In this document: positions 53,363 through 63,624 of the stretch, piece by piece | How positions within the stretch are numbered: position 1 is the first letter of the stretch | Layout of the letters: the number at the start of each line of letters is the position of its first letter | Assembly (NCBI RefSeq): GCF_902170785.1 | Contig: NZ_CABHYG010000004.1 | Location: 620,001-684,000 of the forward strand | DNA length: 64,000 bases | Direction: 5' to 3' | Source: Yersinia proxima | GTDB taxonomy: Bacteria; Pseudomonadota; Gammaproteobacteria; Enterobacterales; Enterobacteriaceae | Made by a program: the position numbers and the translations under genes | The notes under the pieces: generated by a model | The model's database searches: none | What the model was told of the DNA's origin: nothing | The model's input: only the letters and a program-made list of their open reading frames with translations

Positions 53363-54427
53363 TTAATCGGCGTCTGGGATAAACTCCTCCGGCCACGCAT
53401 GGATAACGGCTTTCACCAATGTTGCCAGTGGAATGGCAAAGAACACGCCCCAAAAACCCCACATCCCACCAAAAATGATCACGGACAGGATAATCACCAG
53501 CGGGTGTAGATTCACCGCTTCAGAGAACAGCACGGGAACCAGCAAGTTGCCATCCAACCCCTGTACGACCAAATAGGCGACAAAAAGTGTCCAAAAATCC
53601 GCGCCAATCCCCCATTGGAATAGAGCCACCAGCACCACCGGAATGGTAACAATCACCGCGCCAATATAGGGAATCAAAACAGAAAAACCGACCAATACCG
53701 CCAGTAACAGGGCGTAATTCATCCCCATCACGAAAAACACCAGATAAGTGGCGATGCCGACCACCACCATTTCCAACACTTTTCCACGAAGATAGTTGGT
53801 AATCTGTTGGTTCATTTCCAACCAAACCTGACCAGCTAAACCACGATTGCGCGGCAGAATACGGCGCACCGCATTTAGCATCTGCTCTTTATCTTTCAGC
53901 AAGAAGAACAACATCAGTGGCACCAGAATCAAATAGATAGCCAATGTCAGTAAGCCAATTAAGGAGGCCAGCGAGATTTTCACCACTGATTCCCCCATAC
54001 CGGAGAGCTTACTGCGCAGGTTTTCTGCCATCATATCGACAATGCCAGCGTCCACTAATGCGGGGTAGCGAGCAGGTAATGTCTGAGCGAATGCATTGAA
54101 TTTATTCAGCATTTTCGGCATATCTGAAATCAGATGATTACCTTGCTGCCAGACTGTCGGGGCAACAACAAACACCGCCAGCAGTGTAATGCCACCAAAA
54201 ACAACTAACACAATACTGGCCGCCCAAGGGCGCGAACAGCCAATTCGTTGTAATCGGGCCGTTGGCCACTCTAACAGGTACGCCAGAACAATAGCCGCCA
54301 ATAACGGGGCCAAAATACCGCTGAAGAAGTAGAGAATACAGAATCCTGCCAACAGAATAACCAGTAAAGCGATAACCTGTGGGTCGGTAAAACGACGGCG
54401 ATACCATTGTAACAACAGCTCTAGCAT
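53363..54427 (-). CDS. perM: PerM, AI-2E-family membrane protein
   Basis: A 354-residue multi-spanning permease-like protein of the AI-2 exporter (AI-2E/YdiK) superfamily with eight or so membrane helices, for example VIALLVILLAGFCILYFFSG and YLVFFVMGMNYALLLAVLVG. The C-terminal block NLHPLVIILSVIIFGGMWGF is typical. Adjacent to bcp and bepA as in E. coli. Substrate unknown. Confidence 0.92.
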   Translation of the reverse strand: MLELLLQWYRRRFTDPQVIALLVILLAGFCILYFFSGILAPLLAAIVLAYLLEWPTARLQRIGCSRPWAASIVLVVFGGITLLAVFVVAPTVWQQGNHLISDMPKMLNKFNAFAQTLPARYPALVDAGIVDMMAENLRSKLSGMGESVVKISLASLIGLLTLAIYLILVPLMLFFLLKDKEQMLNAVRRILPRNRGLAGQVWLEMNQQITNYLRGKVLEMVVVGIATYLVFFVMGMNYALLLAVLVGFSVLIPYIGAVIVTIPVVLVALFQWGIGADFWTLFVAYLVVQGLDGNLLVPVLFSEAVNLHPLVIILSVIIFGGMWGFWGVFFAIPLATLVKAVIHAWPEEFIPDAD

Positions 54428-54778
54428 CCGAAATTGCTCCTTAAGTACTATGAGGAACCCGCACGTCAGCGAATTCCTTTAACAGCCCCATGATGCAGAG
54501 GCATAATCCGAAGATCCGTTGATGCTTCAGCCATTTTTTTATCGCCGTTGCCTTAATCACCATTACTTTATATAACTATTTCTTTATATCTATAGGCTGA
54601 CTAAGATAGTTGCGAGTCTCAGTAATGGATGATGAGCTTAACCTTTGACCTATTTAATACTTTTTTTGTGATCAAACTCGCTTTCGTGATGATTGTACTG
54701 GAGAGCAGGGCAAGGAAGAAGAACTCTTACACATCTCGGAGTCTAATTGTCATTACATCAGTAGGGGCAACCTCGTTT

Positions 54779-56287
54779 ATGACATATCGATTAAACAAAA
54801 CAGGTCGGTTAAACAAAACAGACCGGGTAAGTAAGACGGTGATAGCCACATTGCTAGGGAGTTTACTACTCACCGGCCCCATACCTGTCAATGCTGAGAC
54901 ACAGACACAAGACCTGCTGCCCGATATCGGCACCTCAGCGGGAGCAACTTTGAGTATTGATCAGGAAAAAGCCATGGGGGACTTCTATGTCCGCCAAATG
55001 CGAGCCAGTGCCCCACTGATTTATGACCCATTATTGACACAATACATCAATTCGCTGGGTAATCGCTTAGTCGCAAATGCTTACTCGGTACGCACACCAT
55101 TTCATTTCTATTTAGTCAATAACGATCAGATTAACGCCTTTGCTTTCTTTGGCGGCAATGTGGTACTCCACTCAGCCCTATTCCGCTATACAGAAAACGA
55201 AAGCGAACTGGCCTCCGTATTAGCCCATGAAATATCTCATGTGACTCAACGTCACCTGGCACGAGCGATGGAAGAGCAGCAACGTATGGCTCCCCTGACG
55301 TGGGTGGGTGTGCTAGGGTCTATCCTGCTGACAATGGCCAGTCCGCAAGCAGGGATGGCGGGCTTAAGTGGCACACTGGCAGGAGCTCAGCAAGGCGTCA
55401 TCAGCTTTACACAGGGTAATGAGCAGGAAGCCGACCGAATTGGCATTCAAGTACTGCAGCGGTCAGGGTTTGATCCACAAGCCATGCCTAATTTCCTGCA
55501 AAAACTGGCCGATCAGTCGCGATATGCATCCAAACCACCGGAAATGCTACTGACCCACCCATTACCCGATAGTCGTCTATCTGATGCGCGTAACCGTGCT
55601 AATCAGATGAAGCCGCACCCGATTGCCTCGTCGCAAGATTACTTGTTCGCTAAAGTTCGTATTCTGGGTATGTATGGTTCAACCGAAAACAGCCTGACGC
55701 CCGATCTGCTTGAGACGTTGAGCAAAGGCACGACACGCGAACAACTGGCCGCCAAATACGGTCAGGCGATTGTATTGTATCAAGCCAAAAAATACGATGA
55801 AGCCCGCAATCAGCTACAACCACTGTTAACACAACAGCCAGGCAATGTGTGGTTCCTCGATTTGATGACAGATATCGATTTGGGGCAAAACAAAGCGGCC
55901 AGTGCCATTAGCCGCCTGCAAGCCGCAACCGCTAAACAAAATAATGATCCAGTGTTACTGCTGAATTTGGCCAACGCCTATGTTCAGGGCGGGCAACCTG
56001 CAGCGGCCATCAAGATATTGCGTAACTACACATTCCGCTATCCGAATGATCCTAACGGCTGGGATTTACTGGCTCAAGCTGCTGCGGCACTGGGCCTGCG
56101 CGATCAGGAACTGGCCGCGCGAGCAGAAAGCCTGGCATTGAGTGGCAAATTAACTCAAGCCATCGGATTACTCAGTGATGCCAGTGCGCGGGTGAAACTC
56201 GGCAGCCTGGAACAGGCTCGCTATGATGCCCGAATTGACCAGTTGCGCCAATTGAATGAGCGCTTCCGCAAATACCAGAAGTCCTAA
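54779..56287 (+). CDS. bepA: BepA, periplasmic metalloprotease/chaperone
   Basis: A 502-residue protein that assists or degrades outer-membrane proteins such as LptD. After a signal peptide ending VNA, it has an M48 peptidase domain with the zinc motif [12 protein letters not shown], the third ligand in [18 protein letters not shown], and a C-terminal TPR domain ([20 protein letters not shown]). Start is uncertain: the ATG at 54779 lacks a good ribosome-binding site. The N-terminus contains three near copies of a six-residue unit ([17 protein letters not shown]). Confidence 0.92.
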   Translation: MTYRLNKTGRLNKTDRVSKTVIATLLGSLLLTGPIPVNAETQTQDLLPDIGTSAGATLSIDQEKAMGDFYVRQMRASAPLIYDPLLTQYINSLGNRLVANAYSVRTPFHFYLVNNDQINAFAFFGGNVVLHSALFRYTENESELASVLAHEISHVTQRHLARAMEEQQRMAPLTWVGVLGSILLTMASPQAGMAGLSGTLAGAQQGVISFTQGNEQEADRIGIQVLQRSGFDPQAMPNFLQKLADQSRYASKPPEMLLTHPLPDSRLSDARNRANQMKPHPIASSQDYLFAKVRILGMYGSTENSLTPDLLETLSKGTTREQLAAKYGQAIVLYQAKKYDEARNQLQPLLTQQPGNVWFLDLMTDIDLGQNKAASAISRLQAATAKQNNDPVLLLNLANAYVQGGQPAAAIKILRNYTFRYPNDPNGWDLLAQAAAALGLRDQELAARAESLALSGKLTQAIGLLSDASARVKLGSLEQARYDARIDQLRQLNERFRKYQKS

Positions 56288-56298
56288 GGAAGATTACT

Positions 56299-56652
56299 AT
56301 GAAAGACGTCACGATTTATCACAATCCGCGTTGCTCCAAAAGCCGGGAAACACTCGCGTTAGTTGAACAGCAGGGCATTAAACCACAGGTGGTATTGTAT
56401 TTAGATACCCCACCCTCTGTGTCCACACTAAAAGAGTTGCTGCAACAGTTGGGGTTCAGTGACGCACGGCAATTAATGCGCACCAAAGAAGAGCTTTATA
56501 AGGAGTTGAATCTGGCGGATAAAGCGCTGACGCAAGAGCAACTGCTGCAAGCCATGAATGATAATCCCAAGCTGATCGAGCGCCCTATCGTGGTTTATAA
56601 AGGTAAAGCGCGTATTGGAAGGCCGCCAGAGCAGGTGCTGGAGATTTTGTAG
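56299..56652 (+). CDS. yfgD: ArsC-type arsenate reductase family (YfgD)
   Basis: A 117-residue glutaredoxin-dependent arsenate reductase-like protein with the catalytic Cys in HNPRCSKSRETLALVE and the Arg-rich LIERPIVVYKGKARIGRPPE. In E. coli yfgD is next to bepA and hda and is not in an ars operon, so its true role is uncertain. Starts 11 bp after bepA. Confidence 0.93.
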   Translation: MKDVTIYHNPRCSKSRETLALVEQQGIKPQVVLYLDTPPSVSTLKELLQQLGFSDARQLMRTKEELYKELNLADKALTQEQLLQAMNDNPKLIERPIVVYKGKARIGRPPEQVLEIL

Positions 56653-56698
56653 TCATTGCCTGAATGAATCATGCCCTGCATCATAAGAACGCGGGGTA

Positions 56699-57400
56699 TT
56701 AAAGGCTGAGGATCTCTTTCACAAAGGGGATAGTCAGTTTGCGCTGTGCAGTAATAGAAGCACGATCAAGCTGATCCAATGTCATAAATAAAGTACGCAT
56801 TTCTCGATCGAGGCGTTTTAGCAGAAAACGGCCCACATCTTCCGGTAATTCAAAACCGCGTAATTTGGCGCGTAATTGCAAAGCCTGCAATTTTTCATCA
56901 TCTGACAAGGGCTGCAATTTATAGATTTGCCCCCAATCAAGTCGGGAAGCCAAATCAGGCAAACCAAGATTCAACTGCCGTGGTGGACGATCGCCGGTGA
57001 TCAATAAACGGGTGCGGCCGGTTTCCACAATGCGGTTATAGAGATTAAACATCGCCATTTCCCACTGTTCGTCGCCCGCAATACACTCGATATTATCAAT
57101 ACAAACCAGAGCCAATTGCTCCATGCCATCCAACACTTCCGGCACGAAATAAGCACGTTTATCCAGCGGGACATACCCTACCGCCTCACCTTTTTGTGAT
57201 AACTCGGCACAAGCTGCATGTAGCAGGTGGCTGCGGCCACCACCTTCGCGCGACCAAAAATAGATATAACTGCCATGAGACTGATGAACCGCGGACTGGA
57301 TCGCCGCTAATAGGGACGGGTTCTCCCCCGGATAAAAACTGGCAAAAGTTTCATCATCGGGAAGATAGAGTGGCAGTGAAAGCTGTGCCGGCGTATTCAG
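56699..57400 (-). CDS. hda: Hda, DnaA-inactivating AAA protein (CUG start)
   Basis: A 233-residue DnaA-domain-III homologue that, with the loaded sliding clamp, hydrolyses DnaA-bound ATP after initiation. The N-terminal clamp-binding motif QLSLPL, Walker-like [18 protein letters not shown] and [15 protein letters not shown] are visible. E. coli Hda starts at a non-standard CUG; here CTG AAT ACG CCG at 57400 sits in the same place, after GAGGTG, and gives the same 233-residue length. A TTG at 57418 in frame is less likely. Confidence 0.93.
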   Translation of the reverse strand: MNTPAQLSLPLYLPDDETFASFYPGENPSLLAAIQSAVHQSHGSYIYFWSREGGGRSHLLHAACAELSQKGEAVGYVPLDKRAYFVPEVLDGMEQLALVCIDNIECIAGDEQWEMAMFNLYNRIVETGRTRLLITGDRPPRQLNLGLPDLASRLDWGQIYKLQPLSDDEKLQALQLRAKLRGFELPEDVGRFLLKRLDREMRTLFMTLDQLDRASITAQRKLTIPFVKEILSL

Positions 57401-57479
57401 AAGCACCTCAACCAACAAAACGGGCGGGAAAACATGGCAAGTTTACCACAAAAAACCACAACAGCATAAAAACCTGGCC

Positions 57480-57683
<204 letters not shown>

Positions 57684-57733
57684 AGGCGAAAAACTGGCCG
57701 AACCGGCAAGTGCAGTTCGACCAGATAGCACTT

Positions 57734-59023
57734 TTATTTAAGCGCAGGCTCGTCTTCCGTTGCCTCAATAATTTCTTCTTCGGTGCGGATCAAGCTGATC
57801 ACTTTGAACAGCAGGCTCAGACCGATACCTACCACTGTTGCCAATGCCATGCCTTTCAGCTCAGTTGCACCAATGTTCACTTTCGCGCCGCTCACTCCAA
57901 TTATCAGGATGACGGAGGTTAAAATCAGGTTTTGTGCTTTGTTATAATCAACTTTTGACTCGATTAACACACGAATACCTGACGCCGCAATAACCCCGTA
58001 CAGCAGCAGTGATACGCCCCCCATAACAGGAACCGGCACCGCCTGAATTGCAGCGGCCAACTTACCGACACAAGAGAGCATAATCGCCAGAATCGCCGCA
58101 CCACCGATAACCCAGGTACTGTAAACACGGGTGATCGCCATAACGCCAATATTTTCACCATAAGTGGTATTCGGCGTGGAACCGAAGAAGCCGGAGATTA
58201 CGGTCGAAATACCATTAGCAAACATCGAGCGATGCAGGCCTGGGTCACGAATCAAATCTTTTTTCACAATATTCGCTGTGACCACTAAATGCCCAATATG
58301 CTCGGCAATCACTACCAATGCTGCAGGCAAGATGGTCAGAATGGCAAACCACTCAAAACGTGGGGTATAGAATGTCGGCAAAGCAAACCAATGCGCTTCA
58401 CGAATAGGAGTCAAATCAACCACACCCATCACGAATGACAAGGCATAACCGACCAGCACGCCAATCAGAATAGGGATAATGGCAAAGAAACCACGGAATA
58501 ACACTGACCCCAGAATGGTTACCCCTAAGGTCACCATTGAAATGATGATGGTAGTGGAATCGACTGTCACCCCTTCGGCAGGCAACAACCCCGCCATTCC
58601 CGCAGCCACGCCAGCCAATTCAAGGCCGATAACCGCAACAATCGCCCCCATTGCCGCGGGCGGGAACAGCACATTCAACCAACCGGTGCCGGCTTTTTTT
58701 ACAATCAACGCCACCAGACAGAACAACACACCGCACATGATAAAACCGCCCAAGGCGACTTCGTAACCCAATGGCAGCAATAGCAATACTGGTGAAATAA
58801 AGGCAAAACTGGAACCCAGATAAGCAGGGATTTTCCCCTTACAAATGAATAAGTAAAGCAGGGTTCCGATACCGTTAAACAGCAGCACCGTCGCCGGGTT
58901 AATTTTAAACAGAATAGGAACTAAAACAGTGGCACCAAACATTGCGAACAAATGTTGGAAACTCAGGGGGATCGTCTGGAGCAGCGGTGGGCGCTCGCTG
59001 ACGCCAATGGTGCGACGGCTCAT
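57734..59023 (-). CDS. uraA: Uracil permease UraA
   Basis: A 429-residue NCS2-family uracil:proton symporter with 14 expected helices; LLFNGIGTLLYLFICKGKIP, GSSFAFISPVLLLLPLGYE, VVIAEHIGHLVVTANIVKKD and FFGSTPNTTYGENIGVMAIT are characteristic, the last two supplying substrate-contacting residues. Acts with Upp, encoded upstream on the same strand. Confidence 0.95.
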   Translation of the reverse strand: MSRRTIGVSERPPLLQTIPLSFQHLFAMFGATVLVPILFKINPATVLLFNGIGTLLYLFICKGKIPAYLGSSFAFISPVLLLLPLGYEVALGGFIMCGVLFCLVALIVKKAGTGWLNVLFPPAAMGAIVAVIGLELAGVAAGMAGLLPAEGVTVDSTTIIISMVTLGVTILGSVLFRGFFAIIPILIGVLVGYALSFVMGVVDLTPIREAHWFALPTFYTPRFEWFAILTILPAALVVIAEHIGHLVVTANIVKKDLIRDPGLHRSMFANGISTVISGFFGSTPNTTYGENIGVMAITRVYSTWVIGGAAILAIMLSCVGKLAAAIQAVPVPVMGGVSLLLYGVIAASGIRVLIESKVDYNKAQNLILTSVILIIGVSGAKVNIGATELKGMALATVVGIGLSLLFKVISLIRTEEEIIEATEDEPALK

Positions 59024-59080
59024 TTTCTCTATCCTCTAATGAAAGTTATATGGTGTGGTGTTGAATGCTGAAAATTATTC

Positions 59081-59107
59081 AAAAAAAAGCCGACTATCGA
59101 GTCGGCT
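59081..59107 (-). terminator. Terminator between upp and uraA
   Basis: AGCCGACT and AGTCGGCT (59088–59095 and 59100–59107), loop ATCG; on the minus strand seven or more T follow. It lies 58 bp before the uraA start, so uraA transcription depends on read-through or its own promoter. Confidence 0.82.
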
Positions 59108-59259
59108 ATCTACTAAAGGTTATTCCAGTATGCGGTAATGAGCACAGGCAGTTTGGACACGGACAGCGCACAGAAACCGGAGCGTACACGCAGTACGTGA
59201 GGATTTCGAGCACTGCCCTGGTTCAAAATGGCAAGCGAATAGCATAATGGGGTGACCTT

Positions 59260-59886
59260 TTATTTGGTTCCGAAAATCTTATCGCCGGCATCACCCAATC
59301 CAGGGATAATGTAGCCGTGTTCGTTCAGGCCTTGATCGATGGAAGCAGTGTACAGCTCGACATCTGGGTGAGCGGCTTCCAGCGCTTTGATACCTTCAGG
59401 AGCAGCGACCAATACCAATACCTTAATACTCTTACAACCCGCTTTCTTGAGCAGATCAATGGTGGCAATCATCGAACCACCGGTTGCCAGCATCGGGTCA
59501 ACCACCAGCGCCATACGCTCATCGATATTTGATACCAGCTTCTGGAAGTAAGGGACTGGTTTTAGAGTTTCTTCATCACGATAGACGCCTACCACACTGA
59601 TGCGCGCGCTAGGTACATTTTCCAATACCCCTTCCATCATGCCCAAACCAGCACGCAGAATCGGTACTACGGTAATTTTCTTACCTTTAATCTGTTCAAT
59701 CTCAACCGGCCCGTTCCAACCTTCGATGGTCACTTTTTCAGTTTCCAGATCGGCGGTTGCCACGTAAGTCAGTAAACTCCCCACTTCAGACGCTAACTCG
59801 CGAAAACGCTTTGTACTGATATCATTCTCACGCATCAAACCAAGTTTATGTTTTACTAGCGGGTGTTTCACCTCAACGATCTTCAT
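59260..59886 (-). CDS. upp: Uracil phosphoribosyltransferase Upp
   Basis: A 208-residue enzyme making UMP from uracil and PRPP in pyrimidine salvage. The PRPP motif [20 protein letters not shown] and uracil-binding [17 protein letters not shown] are present. The ATG at 59886 has AGGAG eight bases upstream. Divergent from purM. Confidence 0.96.
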   Translation of the reverse strand: MKIVEVKHPLVKHKLGLMRENDISTKRFRELASEVGSLLTYVATADLETEKVTIEGWNGPVEIEQIKGKKITVVPILRAGLGMMEGVLENVPSARISVVGVYRDEETLKPVPYFQKLVSNIDERMALVVDPMLATGGSMIATIDLLKKAGCKSIKVLVLVAAPEGIKALEAAHPDVELYTASIDQGLNEHGYIIPGLGDAGDKIFGTK

Positions 59887-60040
59887 TATTTTTCTCCTGG
59901 TTAGGCGACTGGCGGCCAAAAAAATCGCGAGATTATACCGCCTTTTTTTTTGAACACCACAATGAATAGCCTGATTCAGATCAATAGAAAATCATTATTA
60001 AGTCAAGAAAGCTAAAAATCGGCGTGATATCACAAGCCAC

Positions 60041-60056
60041 TCGCAAACGTTTGCCT
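60041..60056. promoter_or_regulatory. PurR operator before purM
   Basis: TCGCAAACGTTTGCCT agrees closely with the PurR consensus and has the perfect core GCAAACGTTTGC (60043–60054). It lies 58 bp before the purM start; E. coli purMN is also PurR-controlled. Confidence 0.85.
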
Positions 60057-60113
60057 GCGCTGTTAGAATTGCCGCGTTTTCTTTAAACCGCCAACCGCCG
60101 TGGGGACCTCGCA

Positions 60114-61157
60114 GTGACCAACAAAACCTCTCTCAGCTATAAAGACGCAGGTGTAGATATTGATGCCGGCAATGACCTTGTTGATCGCATAAAAGGTGTG
60201 GTTAAACAGACTCGTCGCCCAGAAGTGATGGGTGGATTGGGCGGCTTCGGTGCCCTCTGCGCTTTGCCACAAAAATACCGTGAACCTATTCTGGTTTCAG
60301 GCACCGACGGCGTCGGCACCAAGCTGCGTCTGGCAATGGACCTGAAACGTCACGATACCATCGGTATCGATTTAGTCGCCATGTGTGTCAACGACCTGGT
60401 GGTTCAAGGCGCAGAACCATTGTTCTTCCTTGACTACTTTGCTACCGGTAAACTGGATGTGGAGACTGCCGCCAGTGTGATTACCGGGATTGCCGAAGGG
60501 TGCAAACAATCAGGTTGTGCGCTGGTCGGTGGTGAAACTGCCGAAATGCCGGGGATGTACCACGGTGAAGATTACGACGTTGCCGGTTTCTGTGTTGGCG
60601 TGGTCGAAAAATCTGAAATTATCGACGGCAGTAAAGTGGCACCAGGTGATGCACTGGTGGCGTTAGGGGCCAGTGGCCCGCACTCTAACGGCTACTCTTT
60701 GGTGCGCAAAATTCTGGAAGTCAGTCAAACCAATCCAGAGCAGACCCAATTGGATGGCAAATCTCTGGCTGACCATCTGCTGGAACCGACCAAAATTTAC
60801 GTAAAATCAATTCTTAGCTTGATTGAACAACTTGATATCCATGCTATTGCTCACCTGACCGGTGGTGGCTTCTGGGAGAATATCCCACGCGTGTTGCCAC
60901 AAGGGACTCAGGCAGTGATTGATGAAACTAGCTGGCAGTGGCCTGCGGTGTTTAGCTGGTTGCAAGAGACGGGTAATGTCAGCCGCCACGAAATGTACCG
61001 TACCTTTAACTGCGGCGTCGGCATGGTTGTTGCGCTCCCCGCTGAACTGGCAGACAAAGCAGTTGAATTGCTAACCGCATCCGGTGAAAAAGCCTGGAAA
61101 ATCGGTGTTATCGCTGCGGCGACGGAGGGTGCAGAGCAAGTCATTATCAATCCGTAA
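60114..61157 (+). CDS. purM: AIR synthetase PurM
   Basis: A 347-residue enzyme that closes FGAM to aminoimidazole ribotide with ATP. Motifs: [47 protein letters not shown] and [18 protein letters not shown]-like ([17 protein letters not shown]). GTG start with GGGGA eight bases upstream, as in E. coli. Followed by purN, but separated by an ERIC element. Confidence 0.96.
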   Translation: MTNKTSLSYKDAGVDIDAGNDLVDRIKGVVKQTRRPEVMGGLGGFGALCALPQKYREPILVSGTDGVGTKLRLAMDLKRHDTIGIDLVAMCVNDLVVQGAEPLFFLDYFATGKLDVETAASVITGIAEGCKQSGCALVGGETAEMPGMYHGEDYDVAGFCVGVVEKSEIIDGSKVAPGDALVALGASGPHSNGYSLVRKILEVSQTNPEQTQLDGKSLADHLLEPTKIYVKSILSLIEQLDIHAIAHLTGGGFWENIPRVLPQGTQAVIDETSWQWPAVFSWLQETGNVSRHEMYRTFNCGVGMVVALPAELADKAVELLTASGEKAWKIGVIAAATEGAEQVIINP

Positions 61158-61169
61158 TATTGATAATTC

Positions 61170-61193
61170 CCCCTGCAACTTCAAGTACGAGGG
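61170..61193 (+). repeat. Extra copy of an ERIC terminal segment
   Basis: The bases CCCCTGCAACTTCAAGTACG and following GAGGG repeat 61369–61393 (right end of the ERIC before purN), in the same orientation on the other flank of that element. Confidence 0.7.
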
Positions 61194-61197
61194 ATCT

Positions 61198-61395
61198 TAC
61201 CCAAAGTAATTGGTGTTGCAGGTAGGCGGCAAGCAAGAGAACCCCGATGAGCTTACACAAGTAAGTGATTCGGGTGACAAATCGGTCAGGAACCGATTTG
61301 AACGCTGTTTGCAGCGGCCTCGCAGAGGCGAGGCCCATGGACGGGCCGAGTAACGCGCGCAGCCAACACCCCTGCAACTTCAAGTACGAAGGGTA
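61198..61395 (+). repeat. Long ERIC element between purM and purN
   Basis: 198 bp, slightly diverged ends TACCC/GGGTA, with a 76-bp insert (61278–61353) homologous to that at 57564–57639. It lies within the purMN operon, and its right end AAGGGTATT overlaps the ribosome-binding site of purN. Confidence 0.85.
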
Positions 61396-61397
61396 TT

Positions 61398-62036
61398 ATG
61401 AAAAAGATAGTGGTATTGGTCTCCGGCCAAGGCAGTAATTTACAGGCACTGATAGACGCCCAACAACAAGGGCGCATTTCAGGCGAGATTAGTGCTGTTT
61501 TCAGTAATAATCCTGATGCTTATGGGCTGGAGCGAGCTGAACTGGCAGGTATTGCTCATCACTCCCTGGATGCCAAGGCTTATGCCGATCGTGCCAGTTT
61601 TGATTTAGCATTAGCGCAAGCCATTGATCAGTATCAACCTGATTTGCTGGTGCTAGCGGGTTATATGCGCATTCTCAGTCCGGAATTTGTTCAGCATTAT
61701 GCTGGCCGGATGTTGAATATTCATCCTTCCTTACTGCCGAAATATCCCGGCTTGCATACCCATCGTCAAGCATTGGAAAACGGCGACCAGGAACACGGTA
61801 CTTCGGTACATTTTGTGACTGAAGAACTGGATGGCGGCCCGGTCATCCTGCAAGCCAAAGTCCCTATTTTCAGTGATGATAACGAAGCGGATGTGATTTT
61901 GAGAGTGCAAACTCAAGAGCACAGCATTTACCCGTTAGTGGTCGGCTGGTTTACTGATGGCCGTCTGGCAATGCGTGATAATGCTGCCTGGCTGGATGAT
62001 AAACGCTTACCCGCACAAGGTTATGCAGCTGAGTGA
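61398..62036 (+). CDS. purN: GAR transformylase PurN
   Basis: A 212-residue formyltransferase of purine synthesis. The start VVLVSGQGSNLQALIDA, the catalytic block MLNIHPSLLPKYPGLHTHRQ with Asn/His, and GTSVHFVTEELDGGPVI are present. The only AAGGG before the ATG lies in the ERIC end. A strong terminator follows. Confidence 0.95.
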   Translation: MKKIVVLVSGQGSNLQALIDAQQQGRISGEISAVFSNNPDAYGLERAELAGIAHHSLDAKAYADRASFDLALAQAIDQYQPDLLVLAGYMRILSPEFVQHYAGRMLNIHPSLLPKYPGLHTHRQALENGDQEHGTSVHFVTEELDGGPVILQAKVPIFSDDNEADVILRVQTQEHSIYPLVVGWFTDGRLAMRDNAAWLDDKRLPAQGYAAE

Positions 62037-62058
62037 AACAAGTTAATGAATATTGATT

Positions 62059-62093
62059 AAAGGCGCTGCCATTTTAAGGTGAGCGCCTTTTTT
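62059..62093 (+). terminator. Terminator after purN
   Basis: AAAGGCGCT and AGCGCCTTT (62059–62067 and 62082–62090) pair over a 14-base loop, followed by T. Confidence 0.82.
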
Positions 62094-62170
62094 ATTTCCT
62101 CTGTGCGAACACCTCAACTCAATAGTATAATTTTTACGGCAGCAGCCGCTGTCCTATATGAGGAATAAGC

Positions 62171-62716
62171 ATGTCCAGCACTAGCAGCGTCCGGTTACGC
62201 CCATTGGAACGGGATGATCTGCCGTTTGTCCATCAGTTAGATAATAATGCCAGCGTGATGCGCTACTGGTTTGAAGAGCCTTATGAGGCCTTTGTCGAAC
62301 TGTCTGATCTGTATGATAAACATATCCATGATCAGAGCGAGCGCCGCTTTATTATAGAAAGCCAGGGCACCAAAGTAGGTCTGGTTGAGCTAGTCGAAAT
62401 TAATCATATTCACCGTCGTGCTGAGTTTCAGATTATTATCGACCCGGCCCATCAAGGTAAAGGTTTTGCCGGTTCGGCTGCGCGACTGGCAATGGAATAC
62501 GGTTTTTCTGTCCTGAATCTGTACAAACTGTATTTGATTGTGGATAAAGAAAATGAGAAAGCCATTCATATTTATACAAAGTTAGGCTTTGAAATCGAAG
62601 GTGAATTAAAACAGGAGTTCTTTATCAATGGTGAATATCGCACAGTGATCCGTATGTGTATTTTCCAGCCGCAATATTTGGCGAAATATAAGACACCATC
62701 GATAAAGAGTGCTTAA
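62171..62716 (+). CDS. speG: Spermidine N-acetyltransferase SpeG
   Basis: A 181-residue GNAT enzyme acetylating spermidine to relieve polyamine stress. Starts [20 protein letters not shown]; acetyl-CoA loop [19 protein letters not shown] and C-terminal [20 protein letters not shown] are as in E. coli SpeG. Own promoter likely, since a terminator separates it from purN. Confidence 0.94.
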   Translation: MSSTSSVRLRPLERDDLPFVHQLDNNASVMRYWFEEPYEAFVELSDLYDKHIHDQSERRFIIESQGTKVGLVELVEINHIHRRAEFQIIIDPAHQGKGFAGSAARLAMEYGFSVLNLYKLYLIVDKENEKAIHIYTKLGFEIEGELKQEFFINGEYRTVIRMCIFQPQYLAKYKTPSIKSA

Positions 62717-62783
62717 CCGATAATCAGGTCATTGGCGCTGCAGCAATCCAAACCGCTTCAGCGTCAATTTAATCCAAATGCCA

Positions 62784-63596
62784 TCAACCATAGCGGCCGG
62801 TAATATAATCTTCCGTACGTCGTTGATGCGGTGAGGTGAACAATGCATCGGTAGCGTTATATTCCACCAGTGTCCCCTGATGGATAAATGCGGTGTAATC
62901 TGAAACCCTGGCCGCCTGCTGCATATTATGTGTCACTAACACCACGGTATACTGCTGTTTTAATTCGGTAATTAACTCTTCGATAGTTAATGTAGAAATA
63001 GGATCTAACGCCGAGGTTGGCTCATCGAGCAATAGCACTTCCGGCTCAATCGCAATAGCCCGGGCTATCACTAAGCGCTGCTGTTGACCACTGGAGAGAC
63101 GAAAGGCATTTTCGCGCAACCGGTCTTTAACTTCATGCCACAAAGCAGCAGCGCGTAATGAGCGCTCGACGGCATCATCCAGCACCCTTCTGTCACGAAT
63201 TCCCTGCAAACGCAGGCCATAAACCACATTCTCATAAATAGATTTTGGGAAGGGATTCGGCCGTTGGAAGACCATGCCGACCCGCCGACGCAATGCCGCC
63301 ACATCGGTGGTTTTCTCGGTAATGATTTGGTTACCCAAACAAATTTGGCCCTCAAGGCGGCAGTTATCCAACAAATCATTCATGCGATTAAAGCAGCGCA
63401 ATAAGGTTGATTTGCCACAACCGGAGGGGCCAATTAGCGCAGTAACACGGTGCCTGGGGATATGAAAGGAAATATCATGCAGCACCTGTTTATCGCCATA
63501 AAATAAATTGAGCTTTTCGACCGCTAATGCAGTTTGCTCGGGGGTCAATTGCTGCACATCCAATAGCGGCAGCGAATCCGGCATCAAAAGTCCCAT
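62784..63596 (-). CDS. pstB: Phosphate ABC transporter ATPase PstB
   Basis: A 270-residue ABC ATPase for high-affinity phosphate uptake. Walker [21 protein letters not shown]-loop [15 protein letters not shown], signature [16 protein letters not shown] and Walker [15 protein letters not shown]. The N-terminus has about ten extra residues compared with E. coli. AGGA precedes the ATG. Follows pstA by 28 bp; phoU does not follow, so this is probably a second pst cluster. Confidence 0.94.
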   Translation of the reverse strand: MGLLMPDSLPLLDVQQLTPEQTALAVEKLNLFYGDKQVLHDISFHIPRHRVTALIGPSGCGKSTLLRCFNRMNDLLDNCRLEGQICLGNQIITEKTTDVAALRRRVGMVFQRPNPFPKSIYENVVYGLRLQGIRDRRVLDDAVERSLRAAALWHEVKDRLRENAFRLSSGQQQRLVIARAIAIEPEVLLLDEPTSALDPISTLTIEELITELKQQYTVVLVTHNMQQAARVSDYTAFIHQGTLVEYNATDALFTSPHQRRTEDYITGRYG

Positions 63597-63624
63597 ATCT
63601 CATCCTGCGGGTTAAAAAGTTCAG

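Noticed and set aside
59120-59240. Structured RNA or further repeat between upp and uraA
   Set aside because: The sequence looks like an intergenic repeat I vaguely recall from Yersinia, but there is only one copy here and no clear fold, so I cannot support it.
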